Shown here: piece by piece, positions 26,643 to 34,872 of the stretch
Layout of the letters: every line of letters starts with the position of its first letter
Numbering within the stretch: position 1 is the first letter of the stretch
Made by a program: the position numbers and the translations under genes
Source of the DNA: Ruoffia sp044336205
Lineage (GTDB): Bacteria > Bacillota > Bacilli > Lactobacillales > Aerococcaceae
Assembly: GCA_044336205.1 (NCBI GenBank)
Contig: CP172318.1
Location: 434,001 to 498,000 of the forward strand
DNA length: 64,000 bases
Direction of reading: 5' to 3'
Notes under the pieces: model-generated
Databases searched by the model: none
Seen by the model: the letters and a program-made list of their open reading frames with translations, nothing else
What the model was told of the DNA's origin: nothing

Positions 26643-27476
26643 TTGAATGAAATCTATGTACTAAATGATGGATACGCATTACCTAAGATTGGTTTAGGTA
26701 CCTATGGTTTACGTGGCATGCAAGGGGTTCGCCAGATTGAACAAGCCATTCAAATGGGATACCGCTTAATTGACTCAGCCTATAATTACGAGAATGAAGG
26801 CATTGTTGGCCAAGCCATTCGCCAAAGTGGTGTATCACGTGACCAAATTACACTGACGTCTAAACTACCAGGACGTTATCATGAGTATGATAAAGCGATG
26901 ATTGCGATTCAAGAATCAGTAGCCAGAACCGGTCTTGATTATATTGATTTGTACTTAATTCACTGGCCGAATCCAATAGAGGACAAGTATGTTGAAGCCT
27001 GGCAAGCCCTCATCGATTCACAAAAAGCAGGTCTGATCCGTTCGATTGGAACATCAAACTTCCTACCAGAACACATTGACCGCTTAGAAAAAGAGACAGG
27101 AGTCCTTCCTACTGTCAACCAAGTGGAAACACATCCAAACTTTAACCAACAAGCACAAGTTGAATATGATCAATCAAAAGGTATCATTACCGAAGCTTGG
27201 AGCCCAATTGGCCGCGCGGCAGAATCAATGCAAAATGAAGTCATCCAAAGTATCGCAGACAAACATAATCGCACTATCTACCAAATTGTCTTGCGTTGGC
27301 ATATCCAACGTGGTTTTGTTCCAATACCAAAATCATCCAATTACCAACACCAATTACAAAACATCAGCATCTTTGACTTTGAATTAACTCAAGAAGAAGT
27401 CGATATGATTAACGCACTCTCACGTGAAGACGGCCGTCAGAAAAATCAAGACCCCGCAGAGTATCAAGAGTTTTAA
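26643..27476 (+). CDS. Aldo/keto reductase
   Basis: A 277-residue TIM-barrel reductase with the family tetrad Asp, Tyr, Lys and His: D44 and Y49 (RLIDSAYNYENE), K74 (TSKLPG) and H107 (YLIHWPNP). NADPH-binding PIPKSSNY is near the C-terminus. It resembles the 2,5-diketogluconate/methylglyoxal reductase group; the physiological carbonyl is unknown. The start is TTG 26643 with AAAGGAG nine bases upstream; the longer frame from 26610 includes the ribosome site and is unlikely. Confidence 0.88.
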   Translation: MNEIYVLNDGYALPKIGLGTYGLRGMQGVRQIEQAIQMGYRLIDSAYNYENEGIVGQAIRQSGVSRDQITLTSKLPGRYHEYDKAMIAIQESVARTGLDYIDLYLIHWPNPIEDKYVEAWQALIDSQKAGLIRSIGTSNFLPEHIDRLEKETGVLPTVNQVETHPNFNQQAQVEYDQSKGIITEAWSPIGRAAESMQNEVIQSIADKHNRTIYQIVLRWHIQRGFVPIPKSSNYQHQLQNISIFDFELTQEEVDMINALSREDGRQKNQDPAEYQEF

Positions 27477-27500
27477 TCAGGCAAATATAATCGAATAAAG

Positions 27501-27538
27501 CCCCGAATTTGTTGTAAAAATAAGTTCGGGGTTTAATT
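27501..27538 (+). terminator. Terminator after the aldo/keto reductase gene
   Basis: CCCCGAA (27501-27507) pairs with TTCGGGG (27525-27531), followed by a T-rich stretch. The tail is TTTAATT, so it is of moderate strength. Confidence 0.7.
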
Positions 27539-27566
27539 ATGCAAAAAAATGGGTGAGGTGAGTTAA

Positions 27567-27931
27567 CTGTCCGTGGCGAAGAGTCTCGACGGACAGTAAG
27601 CCCAGTATCTGTCCGTGGTGCTGATTAGCGACGGCCACAAAGTGTAGTAACTGTCCGTGGTGATGTGTTCCGACGGTCCCAAATCGGGTTAACTGTCCGT
27701 GGCGAAGAGTCTCGACGGTCCAAAAGCGCATTAATTGTCTGTGGAGAAGAGTAGCGACGGCCCAAAGTGAGTAAACTGTCCGTGGCGTAGTGTTCCGACG
27801 GTCCCAAATCGGGTTAACTGTCCGTGGCGAAGAGTCCCGACGGACAGTAAGTCCAGTATCTGTCCGTGGCGAAGAGTCTCGACGGACAGTAAGCCCAGTA
27901 TCTGTCCGTGGCTTAGAGTAGCCATGGACAG
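27567..27931. repeat. Tandem array of nine units of about 42 bp, each with an internal dyad
   Basis: Units begin CTGTCCGTGG and repeat every 42 bp (one unit is 41). The best conserved units (27567, 27818 and 27860 regions) pair CTGTCCGT with ACGGACAG 22 bases downstream; the last unit pairs CTGTCCGTGGCT with AGCCATGGACAG, allowing one wobble. Units fall into subtypes that differ in the 3' arm (ACGGACAG, ACGGTCC or ACGGCC). The array lies between a terminated upstream gene and the trkA upstream region. It is not related in sequence to the array at 5625 but has the same architecture. Confidence 0.93.
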
Positions 27932-28301
27932 TTCCCGTTTTTCCTTAAATTTATTACAAGTAAATTCTTCTTAAAAATAAATCATCATATTTTCTACAAA
28001 AAGTTGCCATATTAAATTTACCCACTTCTTAATGTCGATTTCCAGCTCCCAGACCCTCCGTGATTACAGCGAATTTCCTCATACACTAGCTATCATTAAT
28101 CTGTTAATTCAATATAATTAACACCTTAGTTTTTTGTTATTTTAAATTGAACAAACCATTTATTTATAGGTAAAATAAAGTCAATATTTTAAATGAAAGT
28201 AGATGGAAAACAGTTGTAAAATCAGGCTATATACTTTAAAGTATGGATATTGTTTTTTTAGAAATAGTAATTTTAAAATATAAAAATAGGAGTTATTTAA
28301 A
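27932..28301. other. Intergenic region before trkA with no gene found
   Basis: About 370 very AT-rich bases between the 42-bp array and trkA. No frame with a ribosome site, no clear hairpin terminator and no tRNA was seen. It presumably carries the trkAH promoter, which I could not fix with confidence. Confidence 0.5.
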
Positions 28302-29660
28302 GTGAAGATAATTATTGCAGGTGGGGGTAAGGTTGGAGAAAAGGTCTGTGAAGAGCTCGCCCTAGAAAACCACGATATTATAGTCATTGAAAAGAATGAA
28401 AAACGCTTGAATGAATTGATAGACCAGTATGATATTACCGGTGTAGCTGGAAATTGTGAAAGTATTCAGATGTTAGAAGAAATCGAAACCTCGACAGCTG
28501 ATATCTTTATGGCCTTAACTGAAAATGATGAGATTAATATTATTTCTTCGATATTAGCCAAAAAATTAGGCGCGACCTACACGGTAGCTAGAGTGAGAAA
28601 ACCTGAATATTCAAAACAAACGAGATTTGTTCAAGAATCATTCGGAATTAATCTGATCGTCAATCCAGAATTTGAAACGGCTCGCTATATATTCAAAACA
28701 TTGAATTATACTCAAGCATTAAGTATGGAAAGTTTCTTAAGAAATCGTGTGAGCTTAATTGAATTAGAAGTGAAAAAAGGTTCCATTCTAGATAATGCGA
28801 GAGTGAAAGATTTAAGAGAGAAATTCCAATCAGTCATAATCTGTATTGTGCGTAGAGAAAACGATGAGATTATTATCCCTAATGGAGATACGATCTTGTA
28901 TCCTAATGACCGGGTGCATGTCACGGGGTCAAACCATGATATGAGCCTGTTCATGAAGCAATTCACTGATAATAAACGACTTCATTCTTCTCTTATTATT
29001 GGTGGAGGGCGAATTGCATACTACTTGCTTCAATTATTGGAGAAATCCCATATTACAACGCGTGTCATTGAAGTGAATCCTGATCGTGCACAAAAATTAG
29101 CGATAGATTTCCCTAATAGTGAAATTATCGTCGCTGACGGTACAAACCAAGACATCTTAGATGAGCAAAATATTGAACGTTTTGATTCATTTATCTCGTT
29201 GACGGGTATTGATGAGGAAAACTTTATTGTTTCCGTCTATGCTCACCACAAAGGGGTTAAAAAAGTTATCACTAAGATGGACCGTACTCGCATGCTTAAA
29301 GTCTTGAAGTATGAAGCTATTCGAAGTGTCGTCACTCCGAAATTATTAGTGACGAACGAAGTTATCCAGTTTGTTCGCTCACGAGAAAACAGTCAAAATT
29401 CTGACGTGGAGGCTGTTTACCGTATTGTTGACAACCAAGCTGAAGCGATTCAATTCCGTGTTAAATCACAGAGTGTATTATTAGGTGTACCTATTAGTGA
29501 GTTAAAATTAAAAGACCATATCTTAATCGCTTATATCGTCAGAGATGACACACTTATATTCCCAACAGGTGATGATCAATTTGAAGTGAATGATAAAGTG
29601 ATTGTTATTGCGAAAAGTCGAATGGTTTCAGATATTGACGGTATCTTAACGAAAGGCTAG
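28302..29660 (+). CDS. trkA: TrkA potassium uptake regulatory subunit
   Basis: A 452-residue peripheral protein with two tandem RCK units. Each has a Rossmann nucleotide site (IIIAGGGKVGEKVCEEL at residue 1 and LIIGGGRIAYYLLQLLE at about 232) and a TrkA-C domain (about 140-220 and 365-450). It gates the TrkH channel encoded nine bases downstream in response to NAD(H) or nucleotides. The start is GTG 28302 with AGGAG about nine bases before. Confidence 0.93.
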   Translation: MKIIIAGGGKVGEKVCEELALENHDIIVIEKNEKRLNELIDQYDITGVAGNCESIQMLEEIETSTADIFMALTENDEINIISSILAKKLGATYTVARVRKPEYSKQTRFVQESFGINLIVNPEFETARYIFKTLNYTQALSMESFLRNRVSLIELEVKKGSILDNARVKDLREKFQSVIICIVRRENDEIIIPNGDTILYPNDRVHVTGSNHDMSLFMKQFTDNKRLHSSLIIGGGRIAYYLLQLLEKSHITTRVIEVNPDRAQKLAIDFPNSEIIVADGTNQDILDEQNIERFDSFISLTGIDEENFIVSVYAHHKGVKKVITKMDRTRMLKVLKYEAIRSVVTPKLLVTNEVIQFVRSRENSQNSDVEAVYRIVDNQAEAIQFRVKSQSVLLGVPISELKLKDHILIAYIVRDDTLIFPTGDDQFEVNDKVIVIAKSRMVSDIDGILTKG

Positions 29661-29669
29661 GTGGTTAAG

Positions 29670-31133
29670 ATGAGACGATCCGTTATCGCTTATATTGTTG
29701 GCCGTGTAATGTTATTAGAAGCCGCGTTGTTACTACTACCTGTACTTATTGGAGTCATCTATCAAGAATCAAGCCAACAAATATTAAGTTATTTGTCAGT
29801 AGCTATCGGTATAGGGATAATTGGCTTGCTTTTTTCAAGATCGAAGCCTGAAAAAATTCAAATTAAAACGCATGATGGTATTATCACCGTAGCCATTTTA
29901 TGGATATTGATTTCATTTTTTGGTGCATTGCCTTTAGTTTTCACCGGTGAAATACCTAATATTATTGATGCTTTTTTTGAAATATCAAGTGGCTTTACAA
30001 CAACGGGGTCAAGTATTATTACTGACTTATCAGCCCTTGGGCAGTCGACTATTTTCTGGAGAAGTTTCACGCACTTTATTGGGGGGATGGGAGTTCTAGT
30101 GTTCATGCTAGCTATCCTACCTTCAGGGTCGAACACCGTTAACTTAATGAAAGCTGAGGTCCCAGGCCCTGTATTCGGTAAGTTATTATCTCGAACTCAA
30201 AACACAGCAAGAACGCTTTATCTTTTATATACTGTGATGACTATTGTATTAATTTTGATTCTAATTTTTTTAGAAGTACCAGTTTTTGATGCGTTCAATT
30301 TAGCTTTTGGTACAGCTGGAACAGGTGGATTTAGCATTTCCAATGATGGATTCACTAAATACACCAATCAAGCAGCGATCGAGTGGGTTATAGGTATCGG
30401 TATGTTGCTGTTCGGTGTAAACTTTAATGTCTACTACTACATTATATTAGGTTATATTAAAGATGTATTCAAAAATGATGAAGAGTTAAGATATTACATT
30501 CTTATTGTATTAACAGTGACAGCATTGATTATTATGAACACCTTTAGCCGTTATAACTTAGCTGAACCAGTGATTCGAAACGTCTTCTTTACAGTCGCTT
30601 CGATTATAACGACAACCGGATACGCGACCGCAGACTTTACCCAATGGCCACTATTCTCCCATATACTACTCATGTTCTTAATGTTTTGTGGAGGCTGTGC
30701 AGGTTCCACTGCTGGGGGACTGAAAGTATCACGTGTTATAATCTACTTTAAATCGTGGATTTCTGAGATTCGCCGCGCCGTTCAGCCTAAACGAATGGTA
30801 GTGACTTTAATATCTAACAAACCAATTACTAAAGACTTAGAGATGAATGTGACGAATTACTTATTAGTTTATATCGTTGTTTTTATTGCGATTCTGTTAT
30901 CTGTATCATTAGAGGCACCTGATTTTGAGACAGCTTTTTCGACCGTCGCTGCGACCTTTAATAATATAGGTCCTGGGTTTGGACAAGTAGGTCCAACGAG
31001 TAATTTCTCAATGTACTCCAATTGGAATACTTTCGTCTTATCAATCGGAATGATTGCGGGACGTTTAGAGATTTACCTTGTGCTGATCTTGTTCTCACCA
31101 AGAACATTACGGCATTTAACCAAAGGATATTAA
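29670..31133 (+). CDS. trkH: TrkH potassium uptake channel subunit
   Basis: A 487-residue membrane protein of the Trk family, with pore segments FFEISSGFTTTGSSII, GTAGTGGFSISND, SIITTTGYATADF and TVAATFNNIGPGFGQVGP, each supplying a filter glycine. It works with TrkA. The start chosen is ATG 29670, placing GGTGG at 29660-29664 as the ribosome site; a GTG at 29661 overlaps it. With ktrAB at the left end, this is the second potassium uptake system in the window. Confidence 0.93.
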   Translation: MRRSVIAYIVGRVMLLEAALLLLPVLIGVIYQESSQQILSYLSVAIGIGIIGLLFSRSKPEKIQIKTHDGIITVAILWILISFFGALPLVFTGEIPNIIDAFFEISSGFTTTGSSIITDLSALGQSTIFWRSFTHFIGGMGVLVFMLAILPSGSNTVNLMKAEVPGPVFGKLLSRTQNTARTLYLLYTVMTIVLILILIFLEVPVFDAFNLAFGTAGTGGFSISNDGFTKYTNQAAIEWVIGIGMLLFGVNFNVYYYIILGYIKDVFKNDEELRYYILIVLTVTALIIMNTFSRYNLAEPVIRNVFFTVASIITTTGYATADFTQWPLFSHILLMFLMFCGGCAGSTAGGLKVSRVIIYFKSWISEIRRAVQPKRMVVTLISNKPITKDLEMNVTNYLLVYIVVFIAILLSVSLEAPDFETAFSTVAATFNNIGPGFGQVGPTSNFSMYSNWNTFVLSIGMIAGRLEIYLVLILFSPRTLRHLTKGY

Positions 31134-31144
31134 TCCAATATAAA

Positions 31145-31191
31145 ATACAAAAGAGCCTTTCACTTTGTTCAATCAAAGTAGAAAGGCTCTT
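31145..31191. terminator. Terminator between trkH and the FMN reductase gene
   Basis: An 11-bp stem (AAGAGCCTTTC with GAAAGGCTCTT) with additional internal ACTTTG/CAAAGT pairing. The T-rich tail is better on the minus strand, so it mainly serves the converging reductase gene. Confidence 0.7.
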
Positions 31192-31210
31192 AGTAGGTTA
31201 TAATTAAATG

Positions 31211-31780
31211 TTAGTTACGTAATGTTTTCAAGGCTTTAGCCCAGTCAACTGTGTTCGCAATCATAGCATTAATTGTTGGGTCATGTACTTCTGCAGGTTT
31301 GAAGTTCATATCGCTATCAAAGTCAGTGAATAAACTGAATGCTCCAGAAGCAGACCCATGCGCAACGTTAAAGTTGGTAAGAATTTGACGAAGCGATAGG
31401 GCAGCGGCTACCCCTAATGTTGAACCGTAACTTACGATACCAGCAGCTTTACCATTCCATTCTGGTGCCAAGTTGTCGATTGCATTTTTAAGTGATGCTG
31501 TAATGCCCTTATTGTATTCTGGAGTAATAAAAATAAAGCCATCTAAACTATCAATTTTATCTGCCCATTTCTTCACGTTTTCCGAAGTGTATTGCTTGTT
31601 TAACATGAGTGGTGCAACGGGTTCATTAAAGTTTGGAATATTGTAGTCTTTAATATCGACTAACTCAAAATTAACCCCTTCAAGATTTAATTCTTTAGCA
31701 CGGTTAAAGATAAAGTCTGCTACTTGAGTAGAAACTCGAGTATCGCGGTCACTTCCGATAATAATACCAATGTTTGTCAA
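31211..31780 (-). CDS. NADPH-dependent FMN reductase family protein
   Basis: A 189-residue flavodoxin-like protein: IGIIIGSDRDTRVSTQVADFI (FMN phosphate loop), FITPEYNKGITASLKNAID (the PEYN motif of the family) and GIVSYGSTLGVAAALSLRQIL. It should reduce flavin, quinones or azo compounds with NAD(P)H. The start is TTG 31780 with TAGGAGG upstream. It is divergent from a TetR-type regulator, which may control it. Confidence 0.88.
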   Translation of the reverse strand: MTNIGIIIGSDRDTRVSTQVADFIFNRAKELNLEGVNFELVDIKDYNIPNFNEPVAPLMLNKQYTSENVKKWADKIDSLDGFIFITPEYNKGITASLKNAIDNLAPEWNGKAAGIVSYGSTLGVAAALSLRQILTNFNVAHGSASGAFSLFTDFDSDMNFKPAEVHDPTINAMIANTVDWAKALKTLRN

Positions 31781-31948
31781 AATAATATCCTCCTAATAGT
31801 AGTAAATAACAGAATCTATAATATATTTGAATATTCCAATTGTAAAATGTTTTGCTCGAAAAAATTTAAATACTATCTTATTTCTAATAGTATGTGAAAT
31901 GCTTATATATGTTAAAATAATTTAGGAATTTTAAGGAGTGGAAAGCTG

Positions 31949-32509
31949 ATGGAAACCAAATTAGATCCAAGAATTGTAAGAAGTCGCCAAGCGATTATTG
32001 ATGCATTTATTACATTATCTGAAGCAAAGCCTCTTGAGAGTATAACAGTTAAAAATATTACAGATAAGGCCTTAATTAACCGTGCGACTTTCTATAATCA
32101 TTTTTTAGATAAGTATGATTTAATGGAGAAAGCCATCATGGATGTTGTGCAAATTAATTTAAATCGCGATCGGTTTACAGATATTCAATTAGATGATAAC
32201 TATATTTTAGAAATTTTCAACGCCTTATGTACACTTCATACAAACATTGAGAATCAATGTCAACGTTCATATCATATGATTATTAACCAACTCGTCATGG
32301 ATCAAATTGAAGTCATTCATGCACAAAAGTTAAAGGAAATATATACGGAGATAGATGAAGCGACGATCAATCGCGTATCGAAATTCTTCGCATCTGGCAT
32401 GTTCACCTTATCAAGAGATTGGAAAGAGCATGCAAGTGATGAGGAGCCCAACCATCATATCGAAGGGTCGATCGCTTTTATGAAATCTTTGATGAATGCA
32501 GATGTGTAA
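31949..32509 (+). CDS. TetR/AcrR family transcriptional regulator
   Basis: A 186-residue protein whose N-terminal 60 residues form the TetR helix-turn-helix (ITVKNITDKALINRATFYNHF followed by DKYDLMEKA). The C-terminal ligand domain is of the shorter DhaS/YfiR-like type. It is transcribed divergently from the FMN reductase gene with a 168-bp AT-rich gap, and is most simply the repressor of that gene. The ribosome site is AAGGAGTGG. Confidence 0.88.
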   Translation: METKLDPRIVRSRQAIIDAFITLSEAKPLESITVKNITDKALINRATFYNHFLDKYDLMEKAIMDVVQINLNRDRFTDIQLDDNYILEIFNALCTLHTNIENQCQRSYHMIINQLVMDQIEVIHAQKLKEIYTEIDEATINRVSKFFASGMFTLSRDWKEHASDEEPNHHIEGSIAFMKSLMNADV

Positions 32510-32536
32510 TGTGAGATGCCTTTGGTAAATAGGTGT

Positions 32537-32583
32537 GTCAGCTTGTCTATCGCGCAATACTACCACATATATTTCCCGCAAAC
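32537..32583. repeat. Single degenerate copy of the 41-bp repeat unit
   Basis: The stretch TTGTCTATCGCGCAATAC then CACATATATTTCCCGCAAACTCA lines up with the last unit of the array at 5625-6239 (CGTCTATCAGG, ATATTTCCCGCAACTCA). It sits in the gap between tetR and queT and looks like a remnant or seed copy of that family. Confidence 0.6.
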
Positions 32584-32613
32584 TCAATTTTCACCCACTC
32601 ATCACCAACAAGC

Positions 32614-32660
32614 AAAAAAGCTTCAGACGATTACTTAATGAATCAAATCTGAAGCTTTTT
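32614..32660. terminator. Bidirectional terminator between the TetR gene and queT
   Basis: A 13-bp stem (AAAAAGCTTCAGA with TCTGAAGCTTTTT) flanked by A and T, placed between converging genes. Confidence 0.88.
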
Positions 32661-32663
32661 GAA

Positions 32664-33206
32664 TTATTGATGGAAGTCAATGCGTGGTGCAATGAGATAG
32701 TACATAATGAAACCGCCTAAAGTCATTACAGTAAACTCTGATAGAGCTAAGAATAAGTAAGTTTCCCAGAAGAAATCTGCAAACCCCATATACATCAACA
32801 TAATAGCAATAATAAACATGGTGAATGAGAAGACAAGGGTCATTACAATATAACGTAATGCCATGGCATCCTTGAATTTGTGTCCGAAGGCTTTAACGGC
32901 TAATTCAGCTAAGTAACGAGCAAGAACGAGTGATACTAAAGTATGGAAGCTTCCGACTACAACATCAACAATGGTTGATTGGATGGCATTAACAATCATA
33001 ACACCTAATGTAATAGAAGCAATATAACGCTTGTTATAAAGTCCCATGAAGTTCAAACCTTCTGAGATTCTAAACTGAATAGGTCCGAAAGCGACAGGCG
33101 CGACAAACATAGTAAGAACAATGTAAAGAGCAGTAACAATTCCAGCTTTAACAAGTCCTTGCGTATCGAAACTTGAGTAAGTTTCATTATGATGATTTTT
33201 TTCCAA
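32664..33206 (-). CDS. queT: QueT queuosine precursor transporter (ECF S component)
   Basis: A roughly 180-residue membrane protein of the QueT family: VKAGIVTALYIVLTMFVAPVAFGPIQFRISEGLNFM is diagnostic (spanning about residues 19-55), followed by four to five more helices. It imports a queuine or preQ1-type precursor using a shared ECF module. The start chosen is TTG 33206, nine bases after AAAGGAG (33213-33219); a frame from 33230 would run through that ribosome site. The leader has preQ1-II-like features. Confidence 0.88.
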   Translation of the reverse strand: MEKNHHNETYSSFDTQGLVKAGIVTALYIVLTMFVAPVAFGPIQFRISEGLNFMGLYNKRYIASITLGVMIVNAIQSTIVDVVVGSFHTLVSLVLARYLAELAVKAFGHKFKDAMALRYIVMTLVFSFTMFIIAIMLMYMGFADFFWETYLFLALSEFTVMTLGGFIMYYLIAPRIDFHQ

Positions 33207-33212
33207 AATAAA

Positions 33213-33298
33213 CATCTCCTTTGTAGTCATAGAAATCTATGCTAGTCCTAACTATGGCCAAAGGAAAAGAGCGAGTTCGCCCTGTAGAAGTGCCATAG
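33213..33298 (-). promoter_or_regulatory. Candidate preQ1 riboswitch (class II-like) of queT
   Basis: Reading the minus strand: CTATGGC pairs with GCCATAG (33298-33252), enclosing a GCGA/TCGC hairpin and a pyrimidine-rich strand (CTCTTTTCCTTT). Next comes a CATAG-ATTT-CTATG hairpin, then ACTACAAAGGAG, in which the ribosome site is the last element. That order (stem, linker, small hairpin, then AAAGGAG) is the class II preQ1 plan, known upstream of queT in streptococci. A consensus search was not possible. Confidence 0.55.
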
Positions 33299-33407
33299 TG
33301 CCTCTAAGTCATCATCTTAGTTGCGTTTAATAGTTTACATGATTAGAATTAAGATAACAAGTCGATTTATTAACATCATGCCGTCGAATTAGAGGAGGAG
33401 TCAGCGA

Positions 33408-34295
33408 GTGGACACATACAAGTTTAAGGATATGCAATTAACCTGGTTAGATTCTACGTCCGCATACAGTGATGGTGGAGCGACTTTTGGCCCTGTACCT
33501 AAAGCCGTCTGGGCGAAGAAGTATCCGAGTAATGACATCAATCAGGTGAACATGGTCCAAGACCCAATACTCATTCAATATCAAGATAAAAATTATTTAA
33601 TTGATGCGGGTTTTCAAACGAATAAGTTAGATAGTAAGCAACGTCGTAATAACGGCATCGTCGGTGACACAGAGTTAGAAGCCTCACTAAATCAACTAAA
33701 CCTATCAACAGCTGATATTGATGGAGTATTAATGACGCATATGCATAACGACCATGCGAGTGGGTTAACCACTTTCGTGGATGGCTACTACTTATCAACT
33801 TTTCAGAATGCAGTTATCTATATCAATGAGATGGAATGGGATGAAGTGAGACAGCCTAATATACGGACTAAAGGGACCTACTTAAAAGAAAATTGGGAAC
33901 CAATCCAAGACCAAGTTGTTTTATTCCAAGACTTCAAAGAAATAGCCCCGGGAATTGAAATGCATCATACAGGTGGTCATTCTAAAGGCTTGAGTATCGT
34001 TCGCCTAATCCAAGATGATCAAGTCATTATACATCTGTCAGACTTACTACTAACAACAGCTTCCTTTAATCCTGCTTGGGTAAGTGGCTACGATGACTAT
34101 CCGATGGATAGTGTCCATGCCAAAGAATATTGGTTAAAGAAAGCTTTCGACCAACAATATAAATTCATTTTCTACCATGATCCTTACTATTGTCTCTTGC
34201 AATTGGCCCAAGATGGAAAGACGGGTGTTGAATCGGTTGAACGTAGTAAAGTACCACTGATTGGATGGCCAGATTCGATCGAAAAATTATATTAA
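33408..34295 (+). CDS. YtnP-like metallo-beta-lactamase fold hydrolase (putative quorum-quenching lactonase)
   Basis: This 295-residue enzyme has the zinc motif HxHxDH at residues 111-116 (MTHMHNDHASG), further metal ligands in HHTGGHSKG and HLSDLL, and a C-terminal FYHDPYY. The N-terminal DGGATFGPVPKAVWAKKYP followed by QVNMVQDPILI is typical of the YtnP group, whose Bacillus member hydrolyses N-acyl homoserine lactones. In this Gram-positive setting the real substrate may be another lactone. The start is GTG 33408, with AGGAGGAG upstream. It appears monocistronic. Confidence 0.82.
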   Translation: MDTYKFKDMQLTWLDSTSAYSDGGATFGPVPKAVWAKKYPSNDINQVNMVQDPILIQYQDKNYLIDAGFQTNKLDSKQRRNNGIVGDTELEASLNQLNLSTADIDGVLMTHMHNDHASGLTTFVDGYYLSTFQNAVIYINEMEWDEVRQPNIRTKGTYLKENWEPIQDQVVLFQDFKEIAPGIEMHHTGGHSKGLSIVRLIQDDQVIIHLSDLLLTTASFNPAWVSGYDDYPMDSVHAKEYWLKKAFDQQYKFIFYHDPYYCLLQLAQDGKTGVESVERSKVPLIGWPDSIEKLY

Positions 34296-34312
34296 AAACA
34301 AAGGCGATTTTG

Positions 34313-34340
34313 TTGCTTTAGAATGTATTTCTAATATAAT
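34313..34340 (+). promoter_or_regulatory. Promoter of the structured RNA at 34347
   Basis: TTGCTT (-35, 34313-34318) and a perfect TATAAT (-10, 34335-34340) are separated by 16 bases, just past the ytnP-like stop codon. Confidence 0.6.
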
Positions 34341-34346
34341 AATAGT

Positions 34347-34568
34347 GAAGATGAGATTGGTAAATGATGAGAGTAGGCGCGATACTATGTTAAGCTTAAT
34401 TCTTACGAATAGTCTAAGAATTGAATCTCCGTTCACATCATTGTGTCATTCATCTTCAGCATCAAATACAGACAATCACTCTGCCAATCAGCATGCAGGG
34501 TGTGTTTGTAGACTTAATTATATGATTGAACAGAAGAGTTTAGGCGTTTAATTGTGCCTAAACTTTTT
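34347..34568 (+). ncRNA. Unassigned structured RNA of about 220 nt with its own terminator
   Basis: It runs from a sigma-A-type promoter to a strong terminator (GTTTAGGC with GCCTAAAC, 34538-34561, then seven T). Long-range pairs are visible: GAAGATGA near 34347 with TCATCTTC near 34452, and AATGATG (about 34364) with CATCATT (about 34437). The 5' part (GATGAGAGTAGG) recalls T-box stem I, but the T-box sequence that contacts the tRNA end is absent (GGGTGTG instead of GGGTGG). No gene follows within 250 bases. It may be a small RNA or a divergent attenuator. Confidence 0.45.
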
Positions 34569-34759
34569 TTGTATCAATGATATAGTTCTAATCACTTGTA
34601 GGATGTTGTCAGTATATAAGGCAGGGTGAAGGGAGTGAAAGGATTGATTTTGACCGAAGAAATAAAGAAAGGTTAAGGTGATCCAAATGCTTTTAAAAGC
34701 CATATCTCGCTACTAAGCGTAAAAAGTTAAAATATTATGAATATTAAATGAGAAAAATG

Positions 34760-34788
34760 TTGACTTAATGAGACGAGTGACCTATAAT
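34760..34788 (+). promoter_or_regulatory. Strong sigma-A promoter of the leader-peptide attenuator
   Basis: TTGACT (34760-34765) and TATAAT (34783-34788) with 17 bases between them; transcription should start near 34795. Confidence 0.8.
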
Positions 34789-34818
34789 TGAACTATAAAA
34801 TCAAGTGAGGGAATAATT

Positions 34819-34872
34819 ATGATGACACATATATCACAACTGAATTCATTCTTTTTTAGCAACTTTAGATAG
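34819..34872 (+). CDS. 17-residue leader peptide MMTHISQLNSFFFSNFR
   Basis: A short frame begins ATG-ATG at 34819 with GAGGG at 34807-34811, an ideal distance, in a transcript that starts about 25 bases upstream. It encodes MMTHISQLNSFFFSNFR and stops at TAG 34870-34872, whose last base is also the first base of an 11-bp hairpin. Four of the last seven residues are Phe, including three in a row. The position directly before mutually exclusive hairpins and a terminator marks it as a regulatory leader peptide rather than a functional protein. Confidence 0.65.
   Translation: MMTHISQLNSFFFSNFR

Noticed and set aside
27537..27925. Several overlapping minus-strand frames rich in HGQ over the array at 27567
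   Set aside because: Same cause: stop-free repeat units read in more than one frame, with no start signals.
34261..34551. A 96-codon frame over the structured RNA
   Set aside because: It begins inside the lactonase gene end, has unusual composition and coincides with complementary RNA segments; no family resemblance.
34347..34568. T-box riboswitch
   Set aside because: The antiterminator sequence that should read GGGTGGNACCGCG is absent, and no amino acid gene follows the terminator. It is retained only as an unassigned structured RNA.
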